A DNA stretch of 64,000 bases from Coenobita brevimanus (taxonomy: Eukaryota > Arthropoda > Malacostraca > Decapoda > Coenobitidae): NCBI GenBank assembly GCA_032717465.1, contig CM064663.1, positions 15,395,684-15,459,683 of the forward strand. Direction: 5' to 3'. Positions 20,746 through 32,479 of this stretch are shown here, piece after piece. The position numbers and the translations under genes are program-made. Every line of letters begins with the position of its first letter. Position 1 is the stretch's first letter. The notes beneath the pieces were generated by a model. The model searched no databases. It worked only from the letters and a program-made list of their open reading frames with translations, and was not told the origin of the DNA.

Positions 20746-21871
20746 ATCTGAGCAGGACCATTGCTAACAGGTGAGTGACTGAGCCAAGGGTGAGCGCTGG
20801 CCGCTCGGGGTCGCCGAGTATGCCTGCCTGGTGGCAGGTAGGGGATGGTCGAGCGACCCTACATACCAGAAATCAAGTGCAAAATTTGAAAATTGTGAAA
20901 ATTATGAACCTTGCAATTGCACGACATACCAGTACGTCCTCGGGACTGAATGTTAGATAATGTTGCAATATATCCATACATCGACGGGACAGGGTGGTTA
21001 AGGACCTGGCAGAGACAGGTTGGTGAAGGAGACTGTATAATCATCATTACCAAAAGCCATGTCGCGTACTCTTGTTGGTTGAGGATGCTCTATAGTACAC
21101 CTGAAAGCATTAATTTCTCCCTCCTTGTAGCCGGAGTCGTGGCCAGTGAGCAACCAGGAGATCGAACACCCCACACCCCCCTCCCCGATCCCAACCCCAG
21201 TCTAAACGTTGTTGAGCCGATGTGGAACGGCCAAAGCTGGTGATGTTATAATGTGACATAATTGTTTTTATAGACAATCAAAACCAGTAGGGGTAAGTAT
21301 ATAAAGGTATTTAATGTGTGCTGTTATCCATAACATATGAGAAAGGCACGAAATGAAAGACCTACAATGTATTGTTATTGTCTATATACTTATGTCCTTT
21401 ATTGTAATGTCACAAATGAGTATAGCATGGTGGACAAGATGTGTTGAAATATATAGTGTCTTTTCTCATCCATTCTCGCCCCCAACTCCACCACCCTTCT
21501 CTCTGGGTTTCTGTCGCTACCGAACGTCTCTCTTACCCTCTCATCCTCCACTCTCACCCTTTGTTAACCAACATAAACTAAGATTATGATGAAATTATCT
21601 GTCAGGTATTGATTATATCAAAATTACCATACACTTCTGTATTAAACACCAACTAATCAATAACATACAATACTTAGAGTTACCTGCCAACTATTTCATC
21701 TTGTTGTAAGCTGTTTCGTGATATACCCAATGGACGTTGGGCTTTGTGTTACAAGGACATACGGTTGTTTTTCGTCAACACAGGTTGTGTGGTTTTTGGA
21801 CACCCATTAATTCATATAAACGTGGCAATTTAGGCGTTATATTATGAACACATAAGGCCTAAATGTCATTA

Positions 21872-22117
21872 TTGAATGAAAGGAACGAATCAGAGATCGG
21901 CTCTGACGAACCACAAACTCTCTGCTTTAACGAAAATAGTTCGACTTCTTGTCACAACAGTGACACAATATTATTATTTATACTATTGAATGTGGGTCAG
22001 CTGTATACATAATGACATTGTGTCATGGTAGTAACAAGTGGTCGGGATATTTTCTTTAGAGCAAAGAGTTTGTGGTTCGTCAGAGCCGTTTCCTGATTCG
22101 TTTCGTTCATTCAGTTA
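21872..22117. repeat. Palindromic MITE-like hairpin
   Basis: About 245 bp. The first 65 bases (GAATGAAAGGAACGAATCAG onward) are the inverted complement of the last 65, including the shared core GGCTCTGACGAACCACAAAC. The unpaired centre is AT-rich. It lies just inside the left arm of the larger inverted-repeat element. Confidence 0.8.
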
Positions 22118-23009
22118 TGACAGGAACAAAAACCTTTCGTATTTATAATGTGTAATGCCAGGTGAAAAAGGCCAGACTCCTCGGTCCTAGAACACCTAAC
22201 GTGTAGCGGGGTCCTCTTTCGAGACCGGGGCTTAGTGTAATAAAGAGAGGTAGGACACAAAAACTCCAGGCAATAACCTTTACACTTATATTACCACAGA
22301 CACAGGACAAAAACAGCAGATAGTACAATACAATATATGGTGGATAATAAAATCTTTACTAGATAATCAGTATCTCACAGGATACTAGCTTAACAGACAA
22401 TGATTCTAACACTAGATTTAGTGCACAGGTTTGGAACACAGGGTCGGGGTGCATGTGGGAGAGTAGCAGTGGGTCTCACGCGGGGGGGGGGGGGCGAGGG
22501 GTGATGCGCAGAGGGTCTGATTATAGTTATAGTAATATTAGATGGATTTTGATGTTACAGATTCTGACTTGGTATTTTCTGGTAGCAGGGGGATTTTGAT
22601 AATTGATTATATTGCTAGTCCAGGTTTTTACATATGCACTGACTGTTGAGAGGAGATTTATTAAGGGAGTGTGGAAGGCACTGAGAGTCTCGTTATGTTT
22701 ATGGTAATACAAGCGGAAGGGTATTATTAACACTTTCTCTTCACTATTTCCTGGTAGCAAAGGATGTTTGGATATATTACTAAGGAGAATCTTTCGTGTT
22801 GGGAGTCTTACTGATTTTATACAGGAGCGTCACTCGTGAGTCTGATTCACCAGAACTTAGTCTCTGCACTCGTCCTTATTAATCCGCACCGTGATATCGC
22901 TTATTCTCCTGCTATCTTCTCCTGAACACTTGCCCTGTTATTCGACATATACTAAGTCACTGTATCACTGTTACACTAACTTTGGGGCAACATCACACTT
23001 AACATAATT

Positions 23010-24390
23010 CACTTAAATGGTGGGGGCGGCGGGGAGACACGCCGGTGACAATTCTGCCAGAACAGGGGCACCGCCAGGGAAGGGCGTGCCGAGAGGGCAC
23101 AGGATGACTAGCAGGGGCATCTTCCCTTGTCTGGGGCTGCAGGTGGCAAAGGGGACCGTATTCTCCGGGCTGGGTACAGGGGTGTGGCCCTCAGGGCTGG
23201 GGCCAAACAGGTTCAGAAATCTCTGGCTCAGGTCTCGGCTGGAGGTGGAGGTCTTCCACCGTCGGGGCGTGGGGAGATCTCACCCGGGCGTCCTGGGGAG
23301 GGTCTGGAGTACCCTAGGACTGCGGCCCCCAGAGTAAAAAGGCGCCGTCAGGGTGGGGCTGCGGCACTGACCTGAATCAGGGTCTGTCAGGTGGGTCTTC
23401 TCCAGGGCCAGGTGTAGGGATCAGAGGCTGTAGGGGAGGCTGTAGGGCCTCTGTGGGGTCCTTCTGCATCAGGAGTCTGGGTACTCATCTTACGCTGGGG
23501 CAGTAACACTGCTCTCACCTCTCTCTGGCCGTGGGGCCTGGCCATTTGGCCGTGGCCTGAGTGGGGGAATCAGCACGCCTCTGGACACCTTCGGAGCGGC
23601 TATCGGCCGTCTGACGAAGGTGGGAGCGGCTCTAGGCCATCTCCTGCAGGAGGGAGGGGGAGCGGCTATAGGCTGACTCGGGCGCAGCACCTCCGGAGCG
23701 GCTATCGGCCATCTGACAAAGGCGGGAGCAGCCTCAGGCTGTCTTCTTCTGCCGGAGGGAGGAGCGGCTATAGGGCGACTCGGGGGCAGCACCTTCGAAG
23801 TGGGCGATCGGCCATCTGATGAAGGCAGGAGCGCAACAGGCCTTCTCCTTCTGCCAGAGGGAGGAGCGGCTATCGGCCGTCTCCTGCAGGAGGGGGTGTA
23901 GGGAGGCTATTGGCCGTCCCTGGAAGAACACCTTCTGGCGAAGGCGGAAATGGCTATCTGCCGTCTCCTGATTACCCTCAGGTTGGTGAGACACCGATTC
24001 CCTTACAAGGGGCGGGTGGCTATCAGCCTTCCCAAAGGAGAAGACACCTTCGGAGAGGCTATAGGCACACTCCTGTTGAAGGCAGGAGCGGCTATCGGCC
24101 ATCTCCTGAGGGGCGCTGTTTGGAGCTGGATAGGCAGCTCCACCCCGATCTGATCCGTCGGTACCTCTCCCCGAAGGTAGTGTTGAATTCCTGCTGGGGT
24201 GATGGTGAGGAGGCTGAGTGTCATAGGGGCACACAGCCCGGGCTGACTTGTGCCGTTGTTGCACTACGTCCTGCAGCTACTCCGTGGGGACCGGGTGGGG
24301 GTGTCAGTGAGTTTCCTGGGGCACAATGCTGTAGCTCACGCGTGTTACCTGTCAGGGAGTTTCTGGGGGCACTATGCTGTAGCTCAAGCA
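23010..24390. repeat. GC-rich segment with degenerate minisatellite
   Basis: From about 23570 to 24170 a unit of roughly 30-40 bp recurs at least 12 times, built on GGAGCGGCTATCGGCCGTCT with variable CTCCTGCAGGAGG linkers. Minus-strand frames read repeated ETADSRSSL or RPIAAP but with no family match. The same repeat, inverted, fills 63541-64000. GC content is far above the surroundings. Confidence 0.8.
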
Positions 24391-25103
24391 TTTTAGAATA
24401 TAAGGCTTAAATTGCCAATTTAACATGAATTAATGGACGTCCTACACCACACAACCAGTGTTAACGATAAACAGCCATATGTCCTTGTAATACAAGGTCC
24501 GACTTGCAGTGGGTATGTCACGTGACAGCTTACAGTAGGATGAAATAATTGGCAGGTATACCGAAGTATTGTATGTTACTGATTTGTTGGTCCTTAATAC
24601 AGAGGTGTATGATAATTATGATAATAGCTGACACGTCATTTCATCATTATCTTAGTTTATGTTGGTTAACAAAGGGTAAGAGAGGGTATGAGAGACGTTT
24701 GGTGGGGACGGGAGCTCAGAGAGAAGGGTGGTGGAGGTGATAGAAGGAATGGATGATAAAAGCCATCATATCTTTCAACAGATGTAGTTCCCTATACTAT
24801 AACTGTAACATAATTAGGACGCAACACTGTAGGTCTTCTTTCATTTTCGTGTCTTTCTCATTTGTTGCTGATAGCACATACATTAAATGCCTTCATATAC
24901 CTACCTCTACTGGTTTTGATTGTCTATAAAAACATTCACATCACATTATAACATCACAAGCTTTAGCCGTTCCACATCTATCCAACAACGTTTACACTGG
25001 AGTTGGAGTCGGGGAGGGGGGTGTGGGGTGTTCGATAGCCTGGTTGCTCACTGGCTGCAACTCCAGCTACAAGGGGGGAGAAATTAGTGCTTTGGAGTGT
25101 ACC

Positions 25104-25503
25104 TTTTCGTCGGCGATATATTTATTTATTTTTTTTTCACCTTCCTGTCCTCTTCTGTGTTGCATAAATCCTACCAATTTCGCCTTACTCTGCACAAATA
25201 ACGTAGACAATAAAGTAACCAACCATATCCAAAAAGATGTCCATAAGGAAGTGGTGATATGGAGCTTCCTTCACGGACGAAAATCCGAGCCTTTGTCATC
25301 TGACCTTCAGGTACTCATTGCCGTAGAGCACTATTGATAAGTTTGTTTTATATTAACTTTCCTCATTATGCCCCTCACTTATCCTTAGTAAGTTAAAGAA
25401 CTATGGTTAAAGTCTGCCATCCCCATAAAAAATGCAGACTGGGAAAGGATGGAAAACATGAAGACAACGAATTTTAATTACTGTATATTTGAAACTTTTT
25501 ATT
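25104..25503. other. No gene recognised
   Basis: About 400 bp between the inverted-repeat element and the Y LINE tail. A short open run at 25196-25340 has no identifiable motif. Confidence 0.5.
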
Positions 25504-27836
25504 ATGGATAATGAATGGAGGAAGGAAAAACAAAGGAAATAAAAATTAGTCCATGTGCCTAAAGGCATCCTCCATTCATAAAATATTTATAACAACTGAA
25601 TTTAAATTGAAGTGGATTAAATGTTTGTGGGAAGCAACTCCCAGGAAGTGAATTCCAGAGAGTAGTAGTTCTGGGGATAAATGAATTTTGATAAGCAGAG
25701 GTTCTGCATTGCGGGGGACAGAGTGTGCGTTCATGGGGGCTCCCAGCTGCCCGAGTATTTCGGGAGAAAATGTGAAGGGGAGGCACAACTGAAGCCAGTT
25801 CGTTACAGCACTTACGGTAAAAATATCGATAAAATAATGCTAAAGAAGCAACATCTCTACGTACTGATAATGGACGAAGATCCTGCGTAATGGCAGGATT
25901 ATTGATAAATTTAATGGCTTTATACTGAATTTTGTCCAAATGCCTCAAGCCAACTGCTCCACATCCACTCCACAGTGGTGAACAGTATTCGATCTGAGAA
26001 TACACATGACTTTTGTATATTGTGGCCATATGCTCATCAGCGAAGAACTTACGAACTCAATACATAAGTCCCAATTTTTAAAAGCATTTTTAGCAAGGGA
26101 TTTAACATAAGCTGTCCAGCTTAGGTTGGGGTTTAGAGTAACACCTAGGATATCAATTGTGGTGGATATGGGAATACTGACATTTAAAATTATGTGAGGG
26201 TCTGAGGGATTCTTTCTGTTGGAAATATTAATGTATTTAGTTTTCTGAGCATTAAATGAGACCAGATTTGTTTGTCCCCATTGACTAATTTTAGAAAGAT
26301 CATGATTCAGAGAAATTGATATGTTTATTTGAGAATTTATGATATAAAATTGTATAAAGGAGGTACTAAATGTGAAAGAACTATGAAGGGTCAAGTCACC
26401 AGCATAAGAGTGTATTGGGTTGTGAGTGACTAATAGGAGGTCATTTATATGAATGAGAAAGAGGGTTGGCGCCAAAACTGATCCCTGAGGTACACCGGAT
26501 TTTGTGGAATGAAACTGAGAATAAATTCCATCTACCATGACCCATATTTTTTCTAATATGAAGGTAAGAAGAAATTAGAGGAACTAAGGCCATTGTGTGA
26601 CATTTTAGACAATAAGGCCCAGTGCCATACTCTGTCAAAAGCTTTTGAAATATCTAGTGCTATTGTGTGTGTTTCACTGTGTTGGTCTGTTGCTTTGTTA
26701 ATCTGATGGGTAAGAAGGCAAAGAATGTCTACAGTTGAATGTTCTTGCCTAAATCCATACTGCCAATCATTGATTAATTTATTGATTTCTAGATGCTTGA
26801 CTATGTGTTTGTTAATCAGTGTCTCAAAAACTTTACCGAGAACAGAAGTTATTCCAATTGCCCTATAGCTAGATGGATCAGAAGTTGCCCCCTTTTTAGG
26901 AACATTATGGATATTTGCTTCTTTCCAGGAGGCTGGAAAACTTGAGGTACGGATGCATGAGTGAAAAATTTTTGCCAATACAGGAACCAACGCTGAGGAG
27001 CAATTTTTAAGAACTATTGAAGGAATTTCATCTGGACCAGTAGCTTTGTCTGCTGAGAGATTCTGTAATACAGCTTGTACGTATCTGGTGTGAATCATGA
27101 AAGGCGGTATTTGAGGGGAATCAAAATCAAGTACAGGAATATTGTGATTTTCAGCATTTAGAGTTGAGTTTGTTGAAAAAAATGTCAACAAGAAGGTTGG
27201 CTTTTGCACGTGGGTCACTTACTAGATTTCCACTGAGAGACTGTAACGGTGGAATGGAAGTTAGTTTTGAATAAATTAAGGGTTGACCAGAATGTTTTGT
27301 TATCATTTAGGTTATTTAGTAGTTTGTTAGCGTGTTTCTGTAGAAAGTTTGATTTAGAACGATTAATGATAGTATTGGCATGGTTCCTGATATTTCTATA
27401 ATAGTTAAAGGCTTCTTTGGTTTTGGTCCTTGTTTAAGTGTTATAGGCTATTGTTTTATTTTCTGTTACTCTAGCACAATTATGGTCAAACCATTTTGGA
27501 GAATTACATCTTTTTCTGTAACTATGATGGGGAATGAATGTTTCCATGCCGATTTTAATGAAGTCCTGTATGTGGCCTGATGTGGAATTTGCATCTTGGG
27601 AGAAAAAGGAGGTCTAAGGAACATCCATGAAAAAAAATTTGGAGTCCCTCCCAGTCTGCCCTGTTGTAGTGCCATTTTGTCACCATGACAGGTTCAGAGC
27701 AGGAGGGTGTGGTAGGTATTAAACTGGTGGCTTGAATCAGACAATGATCCAAGCATCCGAGGGGGGACTTCACTTCCACATTATAATTATATGAATTGGT
27801 TGTTAGAAACAAGTCCAATATGTGAGTTCTAAAATT
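25504..27836 (-). mobile_element. LINE family Y, minus strand, 5'-truncated
   Basis: Fragments in order on the minus strand: end of the endonuclease (27555-27818, MDLFLTTNSYNYNVEVKSPL), a linker, RT first half (26553-27218, ALDISKAFDRVWH), RT second half (25945-26538, VPQGSVLAPTLF, with the YADD box reading YAGD) and the C-terminal region (25559-26029, SQIEYCSPLWSGCGAV). Frames change several times. It is the same family as 14272-15810 but extends further 5'. The YAGD change removes a catalytic aspartate. Confidence 0.82.
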
Positions 27837-29148
27837 TTTGTTCGTTCTGCTGCCAATTTGAAACTCAATTATTATTTATACTAATTGTAACTAACAACTG
27901 GGTAAAGCTAAATTGTGTAAGTAACCACACATACTATAGTGACTGTATGGAACCTTAATCCAACTAATTTTAGATTACGAGTTGCTGAACAGCAGGAGGA
28001 GGAACGGGACTTTCGGGGACAGTAGTGTATTTAAGTCAGTGCCAAAATAATATTAGTGCTCATTAGTATCACCCTCTGCCAATTTGTCTTTTATGGGGGG
28101 GGGGTTAGATCCCTGATCATTTCTTATTATAACTGATAGAGTATATTGCAGAAATTATCCTGGTCTGTCAAGCACTTTACAACGCTGACATATTTTACAA
28201 GTATGCCAGCCCTTGATATCTCATGACAGTTTTGTTCCGTGACGGACCGGCCCAGGAGTCAGTCTAACAGTCAGTGTCACTGAGAGACCGTTCAGAAATT
28301 AGTCTTCCTACAGTAGAGCCTTCAGGATGGTTACAGGCACTGTACCTTCCTAGGATCCTCCAAGATGATTAACATGGATTATTGTTACATTCACGAAGAT
28401 ATGTTTATGCCAAGAGGCCAGAGTGTCTGACAACAAACAGCTTGGCTGTTTTCGTCTCAAAGAATCCGAGGAACGTAATGCCAAATTCTCCACCATCTGA
28501 GCACGTTAGTAATCAACGCAATTACCTGGAAAGCATGTTTTGATACTGAATAAGATAGGTATGTACTTTTATTCAATTAGACAATATAATATTATTATAC
28601 CGATAATAAGAGGCCAGTTTAAGCAGTTACTAGGACAGGGTACTAATGAGTTACTTGAGACTTTTTTCATCTACTGGTATACGAGTTCACATTCTGAAGA
28701 TGATGAGCAAACTATACTTTGAAAGTGAACTCATTCACGTTGTTTTCAAAGTGGACGGGTTCGATATCACGGTAATCACCCCTTCATGATGAAGTGTCTC
28801 CCCAGTTGAATGAATTAGGTTGTGGGTTGCCAGAGTAGCTAATACATCGCAGTGAGTGGTTTAAGAGATATGCAGTGGTATCCTGCTGCCAAACAAAGAA
28901 GGTAATCCGGCACTAATGTATGTTATACAAAACTGCTAAATAATTACATTGTGATATACTGCAGATTTTTTTTTAACCGACTGACAAGAATTCCTCATGC
29001 CGTGAAGGAGTCAGAAACATCCTCTGTGAAACTCCTTCCGTAAAATATGTAATTTAAAAAAATAATAATAATCGTCAAATGAGATGAAGACTGATATGAA
29101 GAAGGTAAAGGGATTTACACTCAGGATCGTAAACGTAGACAGAATATA
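27837..29148. other. No gene recognised
   Basis: AT-rich sequence with a G tract near 28096. No protein motif, TIR or RNA gene was found by eye. Confidence 0.5.
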
Positions 29149-29265
29149 TTGTTATTTATGCAAACTTTTGCCTTATTATTAAAAGCACAATGGCTGCGGT
29201 TTCTTGATACTCCTGAAGAGTTTTTAGTGTCTTGCATTCCAGGTTTCGCAGCCAGTTTAGTCCTG

Positions 29266-29720
29266 TCACGCTTTTCTGTAACCACAAATCAAGACTGGCT
29301 GGCAACTGATCGAGGCAGAAGACTCCAAGAGATGCCCCGCAATTTTCGTATTACAGTATTTTTTGAGCCTCACAATGATTATTTGGCGATTCCAGGAGTA
29401 CGGGCTTCTCAAGCATGGAAAGGAAGAGGATATGCGTCCCAAGAGACAATGTTTAATTTTGCACAAAAAACTGTGGGCAAGAAAATTAAATGACGTTGCT
29501 GGAATAGTGTGTCGTCTCCTGTCACTATGCTCGTCCTCCAGGATGTGATTCCGAGCTGACGTATTCTCTGACAAGCTTTGGCATCCACTTTTCTCTCCTG
29601 CTGCCAGCGCTGAATCCATCTGTAAACCGAGGAGACACTTGCACCAGTCTCCAGGGCAATGTCTCTCACCGATACGCCTTCCAGCCACATCCCCACTATA
29701 TGCAAACGATCTGCCATCAC
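29266..29720 (-). pseudogene. Tc1-type transposase remnant
   Basis: The minus-strand frame starting near 29720 begins RLHIVGMWLEGVSVRDIALETGASVSSVYRWIQRWQQE in consecutive parts, a helix-turn-helix like the paired-type DNA-binding domain of Tc1 transposases. Downstream, frames shift and no DDE motif is legible. Only the N-terminal DNA-binding part is supported. Confidence 0.6.
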
Positions 29721-29896
29721 AGATGGGTAGAGGATTAGGCGCTTACGAATTTACTTTACAGTGTCAGACAAAATACTTATGCATCGTTATTTGTGTGCTA
29801 AGGTCTGATACAAATATTAAATAAAAATAAATCACCATTAATTTCTTGTACGAACTTGTGATGTTCGAGTAACAGCGATGCATATTTTCTCTTTCT

Positions 29897-29899
<3 letters not shown>

Positions 29900-29967
<68 letters not shown>
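29900..29967. repeat. (CA)n microsatellite at a LINE 3' end
   Basis: Long AC tract lying immediately beyond the 3' end of minus-strand LINE X copy D, where the element-strand tail would read TG repeats. Confidence 0.9.
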
Positions 29968-29968
<1 letters not shown>

Positions 29969-29974
29969 GACTTA

Positions 29975-32405
29975 CGTACTTTTTATTTAATGAAAGAAAG
30001 AATGAACCAAAGGCCAGGAGCCTGCAAACCGTTCCTTCCAAGAAAAAAACAAAAACAATACAAGAGAGCCAGATTCAACATCCATTCATTTCGAGATGCC
30101 TGGACAAACTGCGTTTGAAAGACTGGAGATCATAGGAAGTAGGAAACACAGACAGAGGGAGACATTTCCAGAGTTGACCTGTTGCATAAATGGAGGACTG
30201 GGAGTAACTCTTGTATTAGAGAGTTGGACAGAAAAAGAATGAGAGATTGTTGCTAGACGGGTGCTACGCACCTGTCGTAGAGGTGCAGGGATGCAAGCAC
30301 AGAGTTCAGAGGTGCAGTGACTATTGAAGTAGTGATAGAAAAGAGATAAAGATGCAACATTGTGACAATGAGAGAGATTGAAGGAAGCCAGTAAGAGGAG
30401 GAGAGTTGATGAGATGAAAGGCCTTTGACTCCACCCTACTGAGAAGAGCTGTATGTGGGGAGCCTCCCCACACATGAGAGTTGTACTCCAAACAGGGCCG
30501 AATAAAACTCCTGTATAAAGTCAAGAACTGTGCGGGGGTAAAGAAGGTATGGAGTCGGCTTAGAACAAGCAGTCTCTTGGAAGCAGATATTACAAGAGAT
30601 GCAATATAATTTTTCCAAGATAAGTCCCGAGTCAATGAAACCCCAAGCATGTTCAAGGATGATGCAGGACGGAGCTGGATAGTATTAATCATTTGAGAGC
30701 ACTCCTATGGAAGATTGTGTCAGGTTGATAGGTGTAAAAACTGAGTTTTTGATGCATTAAAAACAACAAGATTATTTTTACCCCAGTCAGAGATATGAGC
30801 CAAGTCAGCCATTAGGTTTGCCATAGCCTCATCCCTTGTCAATTGAAGTAACTGCTGAGATGGAAGTTGCGGGAACCAAATGGAAAGGTGAATGGTGGAA
30901 TCATCAGCGTACGAGTGGATAGGGTTAGATCTGCAGCTTGGAAGATCATTGATGAATAAGAGGAGAGTTGGTGATAGGACAGAGCCCTTAGGAACACCAC
31001 TGTTGACAGATCTAGGAGAAGATCGATGGCCGTCTACAACAGCAGCTATAGAACGACCAGAAAGGAAGCTATAGATGAAGGCACAGATAGAAGGATAGAT
31101 ACAGTGAGAGGGCAGTTTGGAAATTAAAGATTTATACCAGACTCGGTCGAAGGCCTTTGAGATGTCAAGTGCAATGGCAAAGCTTTCTCCAAAGTCCCGA
31201 AAGTAGGATGACCAAGAGTCTGAAAGGTAGGTGAGAAGATCACCAGTGGAGCATCCCTGATGGAACCCATACTGATGATCAGAAAGAAGGTTGTGATAGG
31301 AAAGATGCTTTAAAATTTTTCTATTGAGAAATGACTCGAAAACTTTTGAGACTCATGATGTCAAAGCAATTGAACGATAGTCAGAGGGTTGGGAATGGTC
31401 ACCCTTCTTTGGGACTGGCTGAATGAGAGCAACCTTTCAGCAAGGAAAGGTACAAGTTGACAGACAAAAGCAAAAGAGTTTACCTAAGAAGGGTGTAAGG
31501 ACAGAAACTCAGTTCTTGAGGACAACAGAAGGGACTCCATCATGCCCATATGGCTTGTTAGCATTGAGGCCAGTGATGGCAGAAAATACATCAGCTGAAG
31601 AAATTTCAATGTCAGCCATGAGGAACTCTGAGGGGGAAAGTGATACGTAGAGGAACAGCACCAGAATCATCTAAGGTGGAATTGGAGGAGAAAGTATGAG
31701 TGAAGAGATCTGCTTTATCAATAGAAGAAATAGATACAGAGCCATCAGAATGGAAAAGAGGAGGGAAGGATGATGTGATAAAGTTGTTAGAAAGGTTTTT
31801 GGCAAGGTGCCAGAAGGAGCTGGAAGAATTTGAGTTGGAGAGTTGAGAGCACTTAGTATGGATGAAATTATGTTTAGCAGAACGAAGAACAGAAAGCACG
31901 ATTCCAGGCAGAAACATAATCAAGATGCTATTCAGGGGTGGGTTGGCTCTGGTACCTTTTATAGGCCCTCTCATTGTTGTGGACAACAGTTGAACAAGCC
32001 TGATTAAACAAAGGCATTCTTGCATTAGTCAAAGGATATGAGAAAGGAATGTATGCTTCCATTCCCGAGAGAATAACCTCCGCAATGCACAAGGCACACT
32101 CAAATGGCTCCCAGCCATGGAAGCAATAATCATTCCATGGAAAATAAAAAAAAGTACTGCCTGAGCGCCTCCCAATCTGCAGTTCCAAAGTGCCACAATC
32201 GACGTTTCTTTGGAGGGTCCACAGGCCATACCGGGAGCAATAGGGCAGGTTAAGGTAATAAGGTTGTGATCGGAGGAGCCCAACGGAGAGGAAAGATTAA
32301 CAGTGTAAGCAGAAGGATTAGTTGTGAGGAAGAGGTCAAGTATGTTGGAGCTCTCTTCAAGGCCATCAGGGATACTGGTAGGGTGCTGTACAAAACTGTC
32401 CTTCG
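29975..32405 (-). mobile_element. LINE family X copy D
   Basis: Minus strand. 5' truncated in the endonuclease (LGSSDHNLITLTCPIAPG near 32260; here the catalytic SDH is kept). Linker at 31612-32188 (RNRAKSVLRSAKHNFI-like), RT in broken frames at about 30780-31450, C-terminal region at 30321-30692 (NMLGVSLTRDLSWKNYI, EYNSHVWGGSPH) and 30086-30475. The 3' UTR ends at about 29980 next to a TG tail. This copy supplies the uninterrupted version of the site where the piggyBac derivative entered copy B. Confidence 0.82.
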
Positions 32406-32479
32406 GCTATAGAAGACAATGCCTACCATACTCACTAGGATAGTGTGTTTCTCATTGTTTTTGGTGCCAACATGTGTGA

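Larger units (their letters stand above)
17568..20997 (-). mobile_element. piggyBac element (family 1), internally deleted
   Basis: 3,430 bp between TTAA at 17564-17567 and 20998-21001. Outer ends are CCTGTCACGTCCCG and, inverted, CCACCCTGTCCCG, close to those of the 54711-58372 copy. The 5' end (right side) shares the subterminal sequence with the other copies (GCAATTGCACGACATACC region). The 3' side holds subterminal repeats of about 150 bp. The transposase frame is broken and lacks part of the catalytic core. Confidence 0.88.
21095..25103. mobile_element. Element with about 0.7-kb inverted arms, unclassified
   Basis: The left arm 21095-21846 is matched by the reverse complement of 24396-25103, about 85 percent identical by eye over shared blocks, with indels. 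Outer ends read GTACAC-like sequence. The interior (21847-24395) holds a small palindromic element, AT-rich sequence, then a GC-rich segment with a minisatellite. No transposase is recognisable. I found no convincing target-site duplication, so exact ends are provisional. It could be a foldback-type transposon or an inverted duplication of one smaller repeat. Confidence 0.65.

Noticed and set aside
23490..24264. Repeat-bearing open frames on the minus strand of the GC-rich block
   Set aside because: The peptide repeats mirror the DNA minisatellite, frames change between units and no domain is recognisable.
25023..25337. 104-codon open frame on the plus strand
   Set aside because: It begins inside the inverted arm of a repeat element and has no recognisable motif.
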